From: Verrucomicrobiota bacterium
Lineage (GTDB): Bacteria; Chlamydiota; Chlamydiia; Chlamydiales; Rhabdochlamydiaceae
Length of the DNA stretch: 44,495 nucleotides
Direction of reading: 5' to 3'
Assembly (NCBI GenBank): GCA_018239665.1
Contig: JAFEGV010000013.1
Coordinates: 1 to 44,495 of the forward strand
Below are positions 14,240-23,516 of the stretch, one piece after another; the first letter of the stretch is position 1, and each line of letters opens with the position of its first letter. Below the pieces are notes generated by a model. That model was given only the letters and a program-made list of their open reading frames with translations. It did no database searches and was not told the DNA's origin. Made by a program: the position numbers and the translations under genes.

Positions 14240-16944
14240 GCTGTTACCTCGAAAGCTTGTCGCATTAGCGTTTCATGTTGCTGATGGTGCAGTTTGTGCG
14301 ATCCCACAGCAGGGGATGCGCTCCGATCTCTTCCAACGTACAGGATCGGACGATCAAAATTGTGGTGGATGTATTCCCATGCGCCCATGTTCTGATGCTC
14401 TTCCTGCACCCAAGCGCATTGCGCGTATCCCCGGTATTGCTCGAGGATTTTTTCGATCTGGGCCTTGGGGAATGGATAGAGCTGCTCGATTCGGACGATC
14501 GCCACATCGGAACGGTTTTGCTTTTGCCGTTCAGCGACCAGTTCATAATAGACCTTGCCCGAGCAGAAAAGCAATTTTTTTGGCATGCTCGGCTTTAAAG
14601 GATCGTCGAGCACCTCATGGAAAGAGCCTCCGGTGAAGTCCGGCACGCTGCTGACGCAGAGCGGGTGGCGCAGGAGCGCTTTGGGAGTGAAGATGATGAG
14701 AGGTTTTCTTGTCTTGTTCAACGCTTGGGCACGCAGCAGATGGAAGATCTGCGCCGGTTCCGAGCAGTTGGCAATGCGTGTGTTGTCATGGCCAGCAAGC
14801 TGCAAAAAGCGCTCCATGCGGGCAGAGGAGTGTTCCGGGCCTTGACCTTCATAGCCGTGAGGCAGAAGGAGTGTAAGGTTTGTGCTGAGGCCCCATTTCT
14901 GCTCCGATGAGGAGATGTACTGGTCGATGATGATCTGCGCTCCGTTGGCAAAGTCGCCAAATTGCGCCTCCCAAATGACAAGGGCGTTGGGATAGGCCAC
15001 GCTGTAGCCGAAATCAAAGCCGAGCACAGCATATTCTGAGAGCGGGGAATTGAACACGTCGAACGGCGCCTGAGTTTCGCTGATATGGGAAAGGGGGAAA
15101 TACTTTTGGTCTTTGACCTGGTCCATCCAAATCGCATGCCGATGGGAAAATGTGCCGCGGCGCGCATCTTGCCCCGATAAGCGGACGTGGACGCCTTCAT
15201 TGACGAGCGTCGCATAGGCCAGGCTTTCTCCCATTCCCCAATCGATGCTCGGGTTTAGAGGATCTGACTTGACCATGGCCAGCCGATCTTGCAGCAGACG
15301 GTTGATTTTGGGATGGATCTTCAGTCCTTCGGGGACAGCGCAGAGCTTTTCTGCCATCTTAACTAATGTCGCTTCATCGACTGCTGTTTGGACTTCGCTT
15401 AAGCGGACGTCGGAAGCGGGCTTTTCCATTTTTGCTTTTGAGGGAAGGGGCGATGATTTTTCTTCCAGAGCTGCATTTAGGCTTTTCTTAAATTCCTCTT
15501 CGAGCTGGGCAGCCTGCGCCTCGTTCAGTACGTTTTCTTTGATCAGCTGTTCCTTAAATAATGTGCGGATCGATTTTTTTCCTTTGATGATCGCATATTC
15601 GAGCGGTTGAGTGAACGTGGGCTCATCGCCTTCATTGTGCCCGTATTTGCGGTAGCAGTTGAGATCGATGAACACATCGCAATGAAACTTGTTCCGGATC
15701 TGCATCGCAAGCTGGGCTACCCGGACGCACCCTTCTGGGTCTTCTGCATTGACGTGGAAAACAGGCGAACGGAATGATTTAGCGATCTCTGTGCAATACA
15801 GTGTCGATCGGGAATCTTTGGGAAGCGTGGTAAAACCGATCTGGTTGTTGATCACCAGATGGACTGTCCCGCCTGTGCTGTAGCCGTTGAGATTGGCAAA
15901 CTGCATCGTCTCATAGACGACCCCTTGTCCTGCCAGCGCGGCGTCGCCATGGATCAGGATGGGAACGATTCCCGGTCTTTCTTTGGATTTTCCTCTCAAT
16001 AATTCTTGCTTGGCGCGCGCAATTCCTTCGACGACGGGATCGACCGATTCGAGATGGCTCGGGTTGGCAACTAAGGTGACAGGAATCCTCTTTCCATTTT
16101 TTGTGTCAAGAGCTCCTACGAATCCTTTATGGTATTTCACATCGCCCGTTCCTTCGACCTGGTCAGGCGCATAAAAATCTTCAAATTCGTTGAAGATCAA
16201 AGAATAGGACTTGTTGAGGATATTGGCGAGCACGTTCAGCCTACCCCGGTGCGCCATGCCTATGATGAACTCGACAGCTCCGATGTCGGCGCCCGTTTCG
16301 ATGATTGCCGAGAGCATCGGGATCATCGTTTCGCCGCCTTCTAAGGAAAACCGCTTTTGACCGACATACTTTGTGTGGATGAACATTTCGAAAAGTTCAG
16401 CTTTGTTCAATTGGTGCATGATCCGCACCTTGTCGTCGCTGCTCAATTCCAATGGGAAAAAAGGTTCGATTTTGCTCTGGACCCAGGCTTCGAGCTCTGG
16501 CGATCCTAGCCCCATGTACTCGACGCCGATCTTGCCGCAATAGGTTTGCTTCAGAGCGTCAACGATCGTCCTTAAAGGAGCTGCGCGCTCTTTAAGGAAT
16601 CCGCAAGTGGGAAATTGGGCATCCAGCTCGCTCTCTTTAAATCCCAATTTCTGCAAGTTCAGTTCAGCGGGCTCTTTGGCAACTTCTGTCGATATCGGGT
16701 TGCATGAGGCCATCAGATGGCCGAACTTACGATAGGCAACGATCAATAGATGGATCCGCAGATCCGGGCTTTCTTGGACTGCTGCGGGAGCAGTTGGCAT
16801 CGCGGATGTTCCGAACTCCATCCCTTCGAAAAAATGGCGCCAGGAGGGCTCGACGCTGTTGGGATCCTGCTTAAAGTTCTGGTAGAGCGCTTCCATCGCG
16901 TTCAAATTGGCCAGATTCGCATACGAAAAATCTTTTTGCCCCAT
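14236..16944 (-). CDS. sucA: 2-oxoglutarate dehydrogenase E1
   Basis: 902 residues, close to the usual E1o length. The N-terminus has the typical short helical segment ([22 protein letters not shown]). [14 protein letters not shown] is at 229-242, and the thiamine diphosphate motif runs from [13 protein letters not shown] (333) to NNQIGFTT (366-373). The C-terminal part holds the [20 protein letters not shown] segment. It decarboxylates 2-oxoglutarate and loads succinyl onto E2. The ATG at 16944 is preceded by GAGGG at four bases. A 184-bp palindrome begins 19 bases upstream of the ATG, so the promoter must lie within or beyond it. Gene order sucA-sucB next to hemW matches Chlamydia. Confidence 0.97.
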   Translation of the reverse strand: MGQKDFSYANLANLNAMEALYQNFKQDPNSVEPSWRHFFEGMEFGTSAMPTAPAAVQESPDLRIHLLIVAYRKFGHLMASCNPISTEVAKEPAELNLQKLGFKESELDAQFPTCGFLKERAAPLRTIVDALKQTYCGKIGVEYMGLGSPELEAWVQSKIEPFFPLELSSDDKVRIMHQLNKAELFEMFIHTKYVGQKRFSLEGGETMIPMLSAIIETGADIGAVEFIIGMAHRGRLNVLANILNKSYSLIFNEFEDFYAPDQVEGTGDVKYHKGFVGALDTKNGKRIPVTLVANPSHLESVDPVVEGIARAKQELLRGKSKERPGIVPILIHGDAALAGQGVVYETMQFANLNGYSTGGTVHLVINNQIGFTTLPKDSRSTLYCTEIAKSFRSPVFHVNAEDPEGCVRVAQLAMQIRNKFHCDVFIDLNCYRKYGHNEGDEPTFTQPLEYAIIKGKKSIRTLFKEQLIKENVLNEAQAAQLEEEFKKSLNAALEEKSSPLPSKAKMEKPASDVRLSEVQTAVDEATLVKMAEKLCAVPEGLKIHPKINRLLQDRLAMVKSDPLNPSIDWGMGESLAYATLVNEGVHVRLSGQDARRGTFSHRHAIWMDQVKDQKYFPLSHISETQAPFDVFNSPLSEYAVLGFDFGYSVAYPNALVIWEAQFGDFANGAQIIIDQYISSSEQKWGLSTNLTLLLPHGYEGQGPEHSSARMERFLQLAGHDNTRIANCSEPAQIFHLLRAQALNKTRKPLIIFTPKALLRHPLCVSSVPDFTGGSFHEVLDDPLKPSMPKKLLFCSGKVYYELVAERQKQNRSDVAIVRIEQLYPFPKAQIEKILEQYRGYAQCAWVQEEHQNMGAWEYIHHNFDRPILYVGRDRSASPAVGSHKLHHQQHETLMRQAFEVTA

Positions 16945-16963
16945 TTTACCCTCAACGTTCTCA

Positions 16964-17147
16964 AGAGGCAGTTGCTAAACTGCTTTGCCAGGAAAAATCG
17001 ATAATTTTAAGGCTATTTGCAAGTGGCAGCGATGCTGGCACAGTCCATTCAACGAGGCCAACCCCTAGTGGGTTGGGTGAGGAGAAGGGATGCAAATGGC
17101 CTTAAAAGAGCGGTTTTAACGGGCAAATGAGTTTTGCAATTGCCTCT
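16964..17147. repeat. 184-bp palindromic element, copy 2 (upstream of sucA)
   Basis: Same length and, read on the minus strand, clearly the same sequence family as 12906-13089. Ends are AGAGGCAGTTGCTAAA (from 16964) and TTTTGCAATTGCCTCT (to 17147). The apical hairpin on the minus strand is CCAACCCACTAGGGGTTGG. The flanking dinucleotide CA occurs on both sides (16962-16963 and 17148-17149). It starts 19 bases before the sucA ATG, exactly the distance seen at lpdA. Confidence 0.88.
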
Positions 17148-17447
17148 CAAATTGGGTATATAACAAAGCTAACGCCTCGCTGCAATCTCTTTCTTGAAAT
17201 TTATTTGAGAGCCTTTCATACTCTTGGCAGTTTTATGGGATTTTGTGTTCTAAAGGAATGATCAGGACTTCTGCACAGTTAAAACAATTGGCCCTAGGAT
17301 AGTCAGGATGGGGAATTTGTTATGCTAGCATCCTGTCCTTTTAACTTTACAGATGTCTGTATGACAGGCTGAAAAGAGCTGTAAAAAATTTATTTATAAT
17401 ATCGTTGCAGAAAATTTTTTGCTCCGATAAATAGAGGTCATTGCGTA
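17148..17447. other. Intergenic region with no gene recognised
   Basis: About 300 bases between two palindromic elements, upstream of both sucA (minus) and the acidic coiled-coil gene (plus). Promoters for sucA could be here, but I see no convincing -35/-10 pair and no RNA gene. Confidence 0.4.
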
Positions 17448-17623
17448 AGAGTCTGTCCACAAACTAGGCTTTATAGGTTTTTTGAGATCCTTTTTGATGA
17501 GATTTCATAAGACTAAGGTCGTTCGGACGACGAGAGCATGTGTTAACACATGTTTGAGGAGGCCGATATGAAAGATTGCAAAAAGGTTCCAAAAAACTAA
17601 AGCGGAGTTTGAGGACAGACTCT
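17448..17623. repeat. 176-bp palindromic element with a GTTAAC apex
   Basis: The arms start AGAGTCTGTCCACAAACT (17448) and end GGACAGACTCT (17623), and stay complementary for about 60 bases (the GTTTTTTGAGATCCTTTTT stretch pairs with the complement of AAAAAGGTTCCAAAAAAC). The centre is the perfect palindrome CATGTGTTAACACATG (17538-17553). Read on the minus strand the apex is bracketed by CCTCA and CTCGTC, as in the element at 37134-37311, although the arms differ. It ends 54 bases before the next gene. Confidence 0.82.
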
Positions 17624-17677
17624 ATAACTCTCTGTAGAACCTCTAGTGTAATGTTTTGATGTAAGGATTTAAGCTGC

Positions 17678-18142
17678 ATGAATATCAAAAGTGAGCGTTT
17701 GAAGAAACTCGAATCGGAACTCCAAGATCTTGAGCAATGGCTGCGGTTAGGCCTGGTCCCCAAAAAGGATATGGAAAAGCACAAAGATGAAATGCGCCTG
17801 CTCCATGATCGGATCGACGAGGAAAAAGAGAGGCTGCGCTTCTTGAAAGAGAGCGGAGAGCTTGAAGAGTTCAGCGTTCCCAAACGTCCGGCCCACGGCA
17901 GGCAAGCTGTCGAGCCGCATAGCCTTCCTGATATCGACATCGCTGAAGAAGGGCTTACCGACGCAGGCCTTGATATGGAGACCGAGTCGTTCGACATTGA
18001 AACGACAGCCAGCGGCGAAGAAGGAGAAGAGGGAGAAGAGGAAGGGACTCAAGCTGAGGAAGAGGAAGAGGATGATCCCTTTAGCGACCGCAACCGTTGG
18101 CGGCGCGGCATTTTAGAAGACCCCGACGCTAATGATTGGTAA
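17678..18142 (+). CDS. Acidic coiled-coil hypothetical protein (positional CT053 equivalent)
   Basis: 154 residues. Residues 1-65 form a highly charged coiled coil (ERLKKLESELQDLEQWLRLG, later MEKHKDEMRLLHDRIDEEK). The middle is Asp/Glu-rich, and 112-136 is almost pure Glu/Gly/Asp before a short basic motif NRWRRG and an acidic end. There is no membrane segment or catalytic signature. It sits between sucA and hemW, where Chlamydia trachomatis has the similarly sized CT053, so it is probably the orthologue (inference from position and size). It overlaps hemW by 11 bases, implying coupled expression. The function is unknown; the charge pattern would suit a protein-interaction or histone-like-binding role. 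Confidence 0.75.
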   Translation: MNIKSERLKKLESELQDLEQWLRLGLVPKKDMEKHKDEMRLLHDRIDEEKERLRFLKESGELEEFSVPKRPAHGRQAVEPHSLPDIDIAEEGLTDAGLDMETESFDIETTASGEEGEEGEEEGTQAEEEEEDDPFSDRNRWRRGILEDPDANDW

Positions 18143-19292
18143 TTGGGCTTCTGAGAATCTTCAAGACGTAAGTCTTTATTTTCATGTCCCGTTCTGTTCA
18201 AAGAAATGTCCATATTGCCACTTCTTTGTCTTGCCTGATAAAGATTTTTTTAAAGAACAATTTCTGGCATCGATCGCGCAAGAGTGGAAGCTCCGGTTGC
18301 CCCAACTAATAGGCAAACGGATCGTCTCGATCTATTTTGGAGGCGGAACGCCTTCAAGACTTTCTCCGCAGCAGCTTCTCTCTATCTTAGGTCCGGTGCT
18401 GAATTCCGGCGTTGAAATCGATCCCAACTGCGAGATCACTTTAGAGGCCAATCCGGAAGATGCCTCTTTGTCCCTTTTGAGCGATTTCCGCAGCTTGGGC
18501 GTCAACCGTCTGAGCTTAGGGATCCAATCTCTGGACGACGGGCAGCTGCATGTTCTTGAACGGCAGCATTCCTCCCAAAGAGGGATCGATGCGATCATGG
18601 CCGCGGAACGCGCCGGGTTTAACAACATATCGATCGATCTGATGTACGATCTTCCCCATCAGACCCTGGCAAGTTGGAAGTCGACCCTGGACCGTTTGAA
18701 ACAGCTTCCGATCACCCACCTTTCTCTCTACAATTTGACCTTCGAGCCTCATACAGGTTTTTTTAAACGAAAAAAAGAGTTAACGCCCCATCTTCCCAAC
18801 GATGAACAAAGCCTCCGTTTGCTCCAAGAGGCGATCGAAGCCATAGAAAACGCAGGGCTTGACCGCTATGAGATCTCCGCTTTTGCGCGGCCTGGCATGC
18901 ATTCGCGCCATAATACAGGCTATTGGACCGCCCGCCCCTTTTTAGGTTTTGGCCCTTCCGCCTTTAGTTATTGGGAGGGCAAAAGGTTCAGGAACATCGC
19001 CCACCTCAACCGGTATGCCGAAGCATTGGCAAACGGGGCATTTCCTATCGATTTTGAAGAACGGCTGGCCTATCCGCAAAGCCTCTATGAACTGCTTGCC
19101 GTCCGGATCCGGCTGAAAGAAGGGGTCGACATGGCTCTTTTCGAGAAATCCCATGGAACTCTTCCAAAAGAGTTCGTTGACCGTTTGCAATCGCTGGAAG
19201 AGAGGGGATGGTTAAAAAGGGCAGGAGAGGTCTGTTCGCTAACAGATGCGGGGATGTTGTTTTATGATAGCGTCGCAACAGAGCTCATTTAA
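18132..19292 (+). CDS. hemW: Radical SAM protein HemW (heme chaperone, formerly HemN-like)
   Basis: 386 residues, HemW length (true HemN is about 455). The radical SAM cluster motif is YFHVPFCSKKCPYCHFF, with C22-x3-C26-x2-C29. The SAM-binding GGGTPS is at 70-75, with further family segments LSLGIQSLDD, SIDLMYDLPHQT and the HNTGYWTARPFLGFGPSA region. HemW binds heme and inserts it into respiratory proteins, whereas older annotations call it oxygen-independent coproporphyrinogen III oxidase. The start overlaps the preceding acidic gene by 11 bases. In Chlamydia trachomatis the homologue (CT052, hemN_1) holds the same position next to sucA. A 27-base hairpin follows eight bases after the stop. 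Confidence 0.9.
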   Translation: MIGNWASENLQDVSLYFHVPFCSKKCPYCHFFVLPDKDFFKEQFLASIAQEWKLRLPQLIGKRIVSIYFGGGTPSRLSPQQLLSILGPVLNSGVEIDPNCEITLEANPEDASLSLLSDFRSLGVNRLSLGIQSLDDGQLHVLERQHSSQRGIDAIMAAERAGFNNISIDLMYDLPHQTLASWKSTLDRLKQLPITHLSLYNLTFEPHTGFFKRKKELTPHLPNDEQSLRLLQEAIEAIENAGLDRYEISAFARPGMHSRHNTGYWTARPFLGFGPSAFSYWEGKRFRNIAHLNRYAEALANGAFPIDFEERLAYPQSLYELLAVRIRLKEGVDMALFEKSHGTLPKEFVDRLQSLEERGWLKRAGEVCSLTDAGMLFYDSVATELI

Positions 19293-19299
19293 TAAAAAA

Positions 19300-19326
19300 A
19301 CTGCCTTCCATTTTCATGGAAGGCAG
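19300..19326 (-). terminator. Terminator serving the minus-strand 588-aa gene (shared with hemW end)
   Basis: A perfect 11-bp stem (ACTGCCTTCCA with its complement), loop TTTTC or so, with seven A residues on its left edge, which on the minus strand read as a U-run after the stem. It therefore terminates minus-strand transcripts. For hemW it is a stem without a U-run. Confidence 0.85.
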
Positions 19327-19354
19327 TCGGAGTTATAAGACGTTAGTGCTTCGA

Positions 19355-19399
19355 AGATGCCGCGCGTTAAGTATTAGGCCCTTGAGCGCGCGGGCATCT
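19355..19399 (-). terminator. GC-rich hairpin just after the 588-aa gene
   Basis: AGATGCCGCGCG (19355-19366) pairs with CGCGCGGGCATCT (19387-19399) with one bulge, around a 20-base loop. It lies seven bases beyond the gene's stop and precedes the canonical terminator. It may protect the mRNA end. Confidence 0.6.
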
Positions 19400-19406
19400 A
19401 GATGCT

Positions 19407-21173
19407 TTAAACAGTTGTTGTTAAAGCAGCTCTAGCTCTGCGTTGCAGGAGGCCAGTTAATTGGCCGGCTGCAGCATTCAAGCCGTGTCGGTAAGCAGGA
19501 ACAAAGATGTTCAAGAAGGCTGCTCTTTCACCGTTTGCGCCGCTTACTGCGCTTCTGATTGCAGCTTCGTCGTTCTCACGCTCGATCACATCAAGTCTAG
19601 CTCTCTTCTCAGTACGTTCTGCATCGAGTGCATGGAAACGTTGCTTAGCAGCTTCGTTTGCCGAAACAGCATTCAATGCTTCAGCATGCGCTTGAGCGAG
19701 CTGAGGAGCTACTGCAGAAGGATCAAATCCTAAGAGTGCAGAAAGAGATTCGACTGAGTTCAGGTTCAATGTACCTGTAACAGCAACACCGTTACGAAGT
19801 GCAAAGAAGTTGAGCAGTTTTGTTAAAGCAGTTTGCTCTGTTCCAGCAACCCAAACGTGGTCTCCAATTCCATGGCCCCAAGCGTCTGTGCCAACTTTTC
19901 CATCAACTTCTGTCTCTGTTCCGTTGACGTTGATGATCACTTTGCCAGGAGTTGCAGAAGCTCTACCTTCTGTTTCATAACCGTGCCAGCTGTTCCAAGC
20001 TTGAGAAATTTGTCCTTCGAATGTGAAGGTTCCGCCTTGGAAGATCGGATCTAGAGCACCATCTTCAGCTTTGTAAAGCTGAGCGAGGCGTGTCAAGATC
20101 TCTTGTTTTTCAGCATTCAAGCCAGCGCGTCGTGCTTCAACAGCTTGTTGGATAAGCTCAGGATTGATCAGCGAGCTAGCTGCTTGAGCAATCGCTGGGT
20201 TGCCCATGAGAGCTGCGCAAAGGTCTTTAATGATCTTAGCTTCAGGGTTTCCTGGGAACAATTGCTTCAAGTGCTCTACTTCTGCCGCAATTGAATCAAG
20301 CGTGATGTTTGCAACATCTTGGTTAGCAAAGCGCTTGACTTCATTGTGGTAGACCGAGTTGACAAAGCTAGAGATAGCCATGTTGAGCTTTTGCTCTGGA
20401 AGCTCGATCTGTGTCAGAGTTTTAGAGCTGAAAACGCCAGTGCTGACCTTTTCTTGGTTGACTAGAACTTCGCCGCCGTTGCGTGCGAACTTTGTCTCAG
20501 CTTTCTCATCAGAAAGGGCAGCGATTGCGCCTCTCATGAAGTTTTGCGTTTTTTCGATTGTTGGGTTAGCATCGCCAGCAACTAATGCAGCAGCAAAAGC
20601 TGTGTTGAACTTCTGAACGGCAACTTCGTAATCTGAGTTCAGAGCAAGGGCTCTGTTCTGCTCATGAGAAATAATTTGCACGCTGTCAGCTGTGATCTTA
20701 GAAGTAGGAATTCCCAGCTGTCTAGCTTCTACGTCCGACAAGCTCTTATTATATGCAGCCCGGATCAGTCCAGTTGTTGCATCATTGAAATCTTTAGCAG
20801 CCGCTTTGATTGCGACGTCTTGAGAATTAGCTTCGCCGTAAGCGCTTGTGCTGGACATCTTGCCGAAATGGAAGCAAATCCAATTGATTGCTTTATAGAA
20901 AACGTTACCTACGTTAGTAACTGTAGTCTCATAAAGAGCATCAACTTTTGTTTGACCTTTACCAGTCAATTGAAGTTTTGCATTTACGATAGGATCAACA
21001 ACTGTGTTGACAACTGTTGCAGTTTCGACTGCAGTTGGAGTTGCAACTGGTGTTGCTGTAGCTGTATCTGGCGCTCCATTTTGAACAGGTGCTCCAGTTG
21101 GGTTTGTTGCGTCGACCGATGGAGTTTGCTCTGCAGCACTTCTCAATCCGAGTCTTTCTAGAATAAAAGCCAT
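19407..21173 (-). CDS. Effector-like hypothetical protein, 588 aa
   Basis: 588 residues from an ATG with GGAGG nine bases upstream. Residues 12-60 are a low-complexity Thr/Ala/Pro/Val stretch (TATATPVATPTAVETATVV), which looks disordered and could act as an export or linker region. The remainder is Ala-rich and mostly helical, with a beta-like insert at about 395-450 (PGKVIINVNGTETEVDG, GHGIGDHVWVAG). There is no Sec signal and no membrane segment. The C-terminus has a charged helix (AAKQRFHALDAERTEKRARL). I recognise no family. A long, very AT-rich upstream region, two 3' hairpins and an isolated position suggest a separately regulated monocistronic gene. A secreted protein is an inference. 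Confidence 0.65.
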   Translation of the reverse strand: MAFILERLGLRSAAEQTPSVDATNPTGAPVQNGAPDTATATPVATPTAVETATVVNTVVDPIVNAKLQLTGKGQTKVDALYETTVTNVGNVFYKAINWICFHFGKMSSTSAYGEANSQDVAIKAAAKDFNDATTGLIRAAYNKSLSDVEARQLGIPTSKITADSVQIISHEQNRALALNSDYEVAVQKFNTAFAAALVAGDANPTIEKTQNFMRGAIAALSDEKAETKFARNGGEVLVNQEKVSTGVFSSKTLTQIELPEQKLNMAISSFVNSVYHNEVKRFANQDVANITLDSIAAEVEHLKQLFPGNPEAKIIKDLCAALMGNPAIAQAASSLINPELIQQAVEARRAGLNAEKQEILTRLAQLYKAEDGALDPIFQGGTFTFEGQISQAWNSWHGYETEGRASATPGKVIINVNGTETEVDGKVGTDAWGHGIGDHVWVAGTEQTALTKLLNFFALRNGVAVTGTLNLNSVESLSALLGFDPSAVAPQLAQAHAEALNAVSANEAAKQRFHALDAERTEKRARLDVIERENDEAAIRSAVSGANGERAAFLNIFVPAYRHGLNAAAGQLTGLLQRRARAALTTTV

Positions 21174-21783
21174 AATTAAATTCCTCCGAAACTAAATTGT
21201 TTTAATTATGATAGGCTAATTGCGTATTTTTTTTGCGTTACAATTAAATTATAATAAACAATCACGATTTAGTTCAATCAATTTTGTGTTTGCAACTAAT
21301 TAAAATTCAGTTTCTATCAGATTAATAATTTTAGTATTTCAATTTTGCATTAATTAAAATTTCGATTTTTACTTTTTAATATTTTGCATGATCTAATTAT
21401 TTTTTTTGTTTGTGTTTTAGATGCATTCTCGTTTTGTTATTTTATAAAAATTAAAATTTAGAGTAGTTTATTTAGTTAGATTAAAATTTTGTTTTCTGTG
21501 TTTTTGTGATTTTGTTTTGTTATTTAATTATTTAATTGCTGGTTTATTTTTGATTTAAAATTTGCATTTACTTGTAATTAAAATTATAGTATTCGTTTAT
21601 GTTATTATTTTCGATTTTAATTTGTGTTGTAGTGAGTTTGTTTGGGGAACAGTTTTTTTGAATCATGAAGTTTTTATATGAATTTAAATAAATGTTTTCT
21701 TTTTATGTGTGTAATTAAAATTTAATATAGTTTGTTTGTTGATTTTAAAATAAAGTCTTTTTGTTTTGGATAGATAGAGGTGA
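21174..21783. promoter_or_regulatory. Very AT-rich spacer with repeated TTAAAATT
   Basis: About 600 bases upstream of the 588-aa gene, strikingly AT-rich compared with neighbouring coding DNA and with no coding potential. The octamer TTAAAATT recurs at about 21300, 21355, 21451, 21481, 21555, 21578 and 21714, often as AATTAAAATT. It must include the promoter of the minus-strand gene. The recurrence may be compositional or may mark binding sites for a nucleoid or regulatory protein. Confidence 0.45.
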
Positions 21784-21960
21784 TTAAATCGAAACGACTT
21801 CAAGGATCGGGAGTATGACAAGAAGCCGCCTTGAGTTCGAGCCAGGAAAAAGCTGACTCAAAATCAGGGCTGCGGAGACACGCGAAGGTTCTGTGAACCT
21901 TCGCAGTGCAAAGCAGGTGAAGCGGCCTTGGCCGCGAACTGGGCTTGCCAAATTCTCCAA
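21784..21960. repeat. GC-richer intergenic insert carrying a dispersed repeat and a hairpin
   Basis: A block of normal GC inside the AT-rich spacer. It contains a 10-bp perfect hairpin, GCGAAGGTTC-TGT-GAACCTTCGC (about 21883-21905), and a 33-base segment at 21913-21945 (GCAGGTGAAGCGG, then a GGCCTTGGCC palindrome) that recurs inverted at 44463-44495 with 30 of 33 identities. No open frame looks real. The remaining gap to 22073 shows nothing further. Confidence 0.6.
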
Positions 21961-22073
21961 CTTTAGATGTTGTTTGTGTATAGATATTGGTCGTCTCAGA
22001 TGAAAAGTTAGAGAGTTCTTTGTCCTAAAGTTTTCTTCTTAAGAACGATGGAGTAAATAAAAAAATTGAATGA

Positions 22074-23516
22074 TCAATTGCTATCGAGATAGCGCTCGAG
22101 CACTCGGGCAAAGCGTGGAATGTCTTCTGTATAGTGGGCCCTTACCCATGCAGGGCGCTCCGATTCGGCAATAAGGAGGCCTTCCGCCTCGATTTGCTCT
22201 TCAAAAAGCCTAAAGAACTGATCGTTTAACCGATAACGGCTGAACCACTGATTGAGCTCTTCTGCCGGGGCTTTTTCAGCGAAGCGCCTTAAGAAATGCG
22301 CTGCTTGATTGCGTTGGCGGCGCGTTAAGCTGCTCGGCAGTCTTTGGCATTGTGCGTTCAATCGTTGAGCTTCTTGCTGGACAAGTTGCGAGATGGTCTG
22401 AACTCTTCCACCGCGCGATGCTTGAAGTTGATGGATCTGCTGGAACCTGTCCCAGACCCTCCGTTCTACGGGATGGGTGCTGTGGGCTTTTAAGATATTT
22501 TGACAGATCCTCAGGCGTGTGCGCAGAGGGATCGCCTCGTACCAATTTTCTGCAGTAAAGTCGTGGTCTTTGAGTTGAAGCTCAGTCGACAAGACGGCCC
22601 TTCTTGCAGGCTGTGCTTGGGTAGGATTCGGTTGTTCGACATGGGAAGGATCCAAACTTAAATCAACCTCTGGCAGATCAATAGGGGCGTCCGGGTGTGT
22701 TAAAACGGCTGCGTCGTCTAGCGTCTCTCTCAATGGAGTAACGGGATCGGGCGGACGTATTCCTGATGAGGAGTCTAGTGGAGGCGGCAATAACGGATCC
22801 GCGGTCAGTGTCGAATGTGGAGGGGTAAGGGGAAGAGTTAAAGGGGCTGTTGTTGCATCTAAACGGCTTTGAGGAAGAGGGCGGGGAGTGGAAGAAAACG
22901 GGTCATCGGCAGGGGGCTCGCTCAGCAGAGGATTTGTCGAGGGGTTAGCGTGCGCTGTCAAAGGATCGCCGGAGCCGGGAAGAAGGGGACCGTCCGATGG
23001 CGTCAAGTTGGTCGGGGTGGAGATAGGGGATGGCGTCGTTAATGAAGGCGAGCTTGCAGTTTGTCCTGCGAGGATGCTTGAGCTCAAGCGGTTCCAAATA
23101 TCCTGGGCCTTTACGGCCGATGGGGCAATGGGGGCGACATCGGGCGCGATACGGGCGGCCATGGCCCGATCAAGCGGTTCGATGAGGAAGTCATGGGAAA
23201 TTGCGGTGTTGTCCCGTTGGACAACTCCTTGAGAGTTGGCGCCTATAACATCTAAAGGTTGTTGGCTTATAGAGTTATGGTGAAGCTCGTGAACTGCAAA
23301 GAGGTCTTGTGCATAGCTTTGGATTTGCCGCATGGCATCTTGGCTGTACTGAGCTGCAAAGGGTGAAGAGCCTCCATTGCTGTCGTCCAGACAGGCCTCA
23401 ACGCGGTAGAGCTTACCTCCAATGACAATGTGGGTAATGAGCAGCGGCTGAGACTGGACAGGTCCCGGTGGGGGCGAAAGGATGGGGGCTGAAGTTGAGG
23501 AGGTTAAAACGCTCAT
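22074..23516 (-). CDS. Pro-rich effector-like hypothetical protein, 480 aa
   Basis: 480 residues. The N-terminal 30 residues and the central part (about 155-300) are Pro/Ser/Thr/Leu-rich and surely disordered (SPSLTTPSPISTPTNLTPSD, PLPQSRLDATTAPLTLPLTP). A small folded stretch at 28-120 and a helical, Arg/Gln-rich C-terminal domain (about 315-480, with QQEAQRLNAQCQRLPSSLTR) flank it. There is no signal peptide or membrane segment. The ATG has no recognisable ribosome site, and no alternative start lies near. Family unknown. Composition and the AT-rich surroundings resemble the other putative secreted proteins in this window. Confidence 0.6.
   Translation of the reverse strand: MSVLTSSTSAPILSPPPGPVQSQPLLITHIVIGGKLYRVEACLDDSNGGSSPFAAQYSQDAMRQIQSYAQDLFAVHELHHNSISQQPLDVIGANSQGVVQRDNTAISHDFLIEPLDRAMAARIAPDVAPIAPSAVKAQDIWNRLSSSILAGQTASSPSLTTPSPISTPTNLTPSDGPLLPGSGDPLTAHANPSTNPLLSEPPADDPFSSTPRPLPQSRLDATTAPLTLPLTPPHSTLTADPLLPPPLDSSSGIRPPDPVTPLRETLDDAAVLTHPDAPIDLPEVDLSLDPSHVEQPNPTQAQPARRAVLSTELQLKDHDFTAENWYEAIPLRTRLRICQNILKAHSTHPVERRVWDRFQQIHQLQASRGGRVQTISQLVQQEAQRLNAQCQRLPSSLTRRQRNQAAHFLRRFAEKAPAEELNQWFSRYRLNDQFFRLFEEQIEAEGLLIAESERPAWVRAHYTEDIPRFARVLERYLDSN

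Noticed and set aside
14112..14636. Open frames opposite sucA and sucB, up to 174 residues
   Set aside because: Shadow frames of strongly conserved enzymes; no recognisable domain or start signal.
10183..17623. Possible CRISPR array from many repeats
   Set aside because: The repeats are long, palindromic, singly placed between genes and not regularly spaced; no cas genes are present.
17464..17997. 177-residue minus-strand frame over the acidic coiled-coil gene
   Set aside because: Antisense to a well-supported gene; begins and ends in a palindromic element and is Ser-rich, as expected of such a shadow.
21781..21860. tRNA-like GTTCGAGCC sequence
   Set aside because: No acceptor, D or T stem pairs around it; only the short motif matches.
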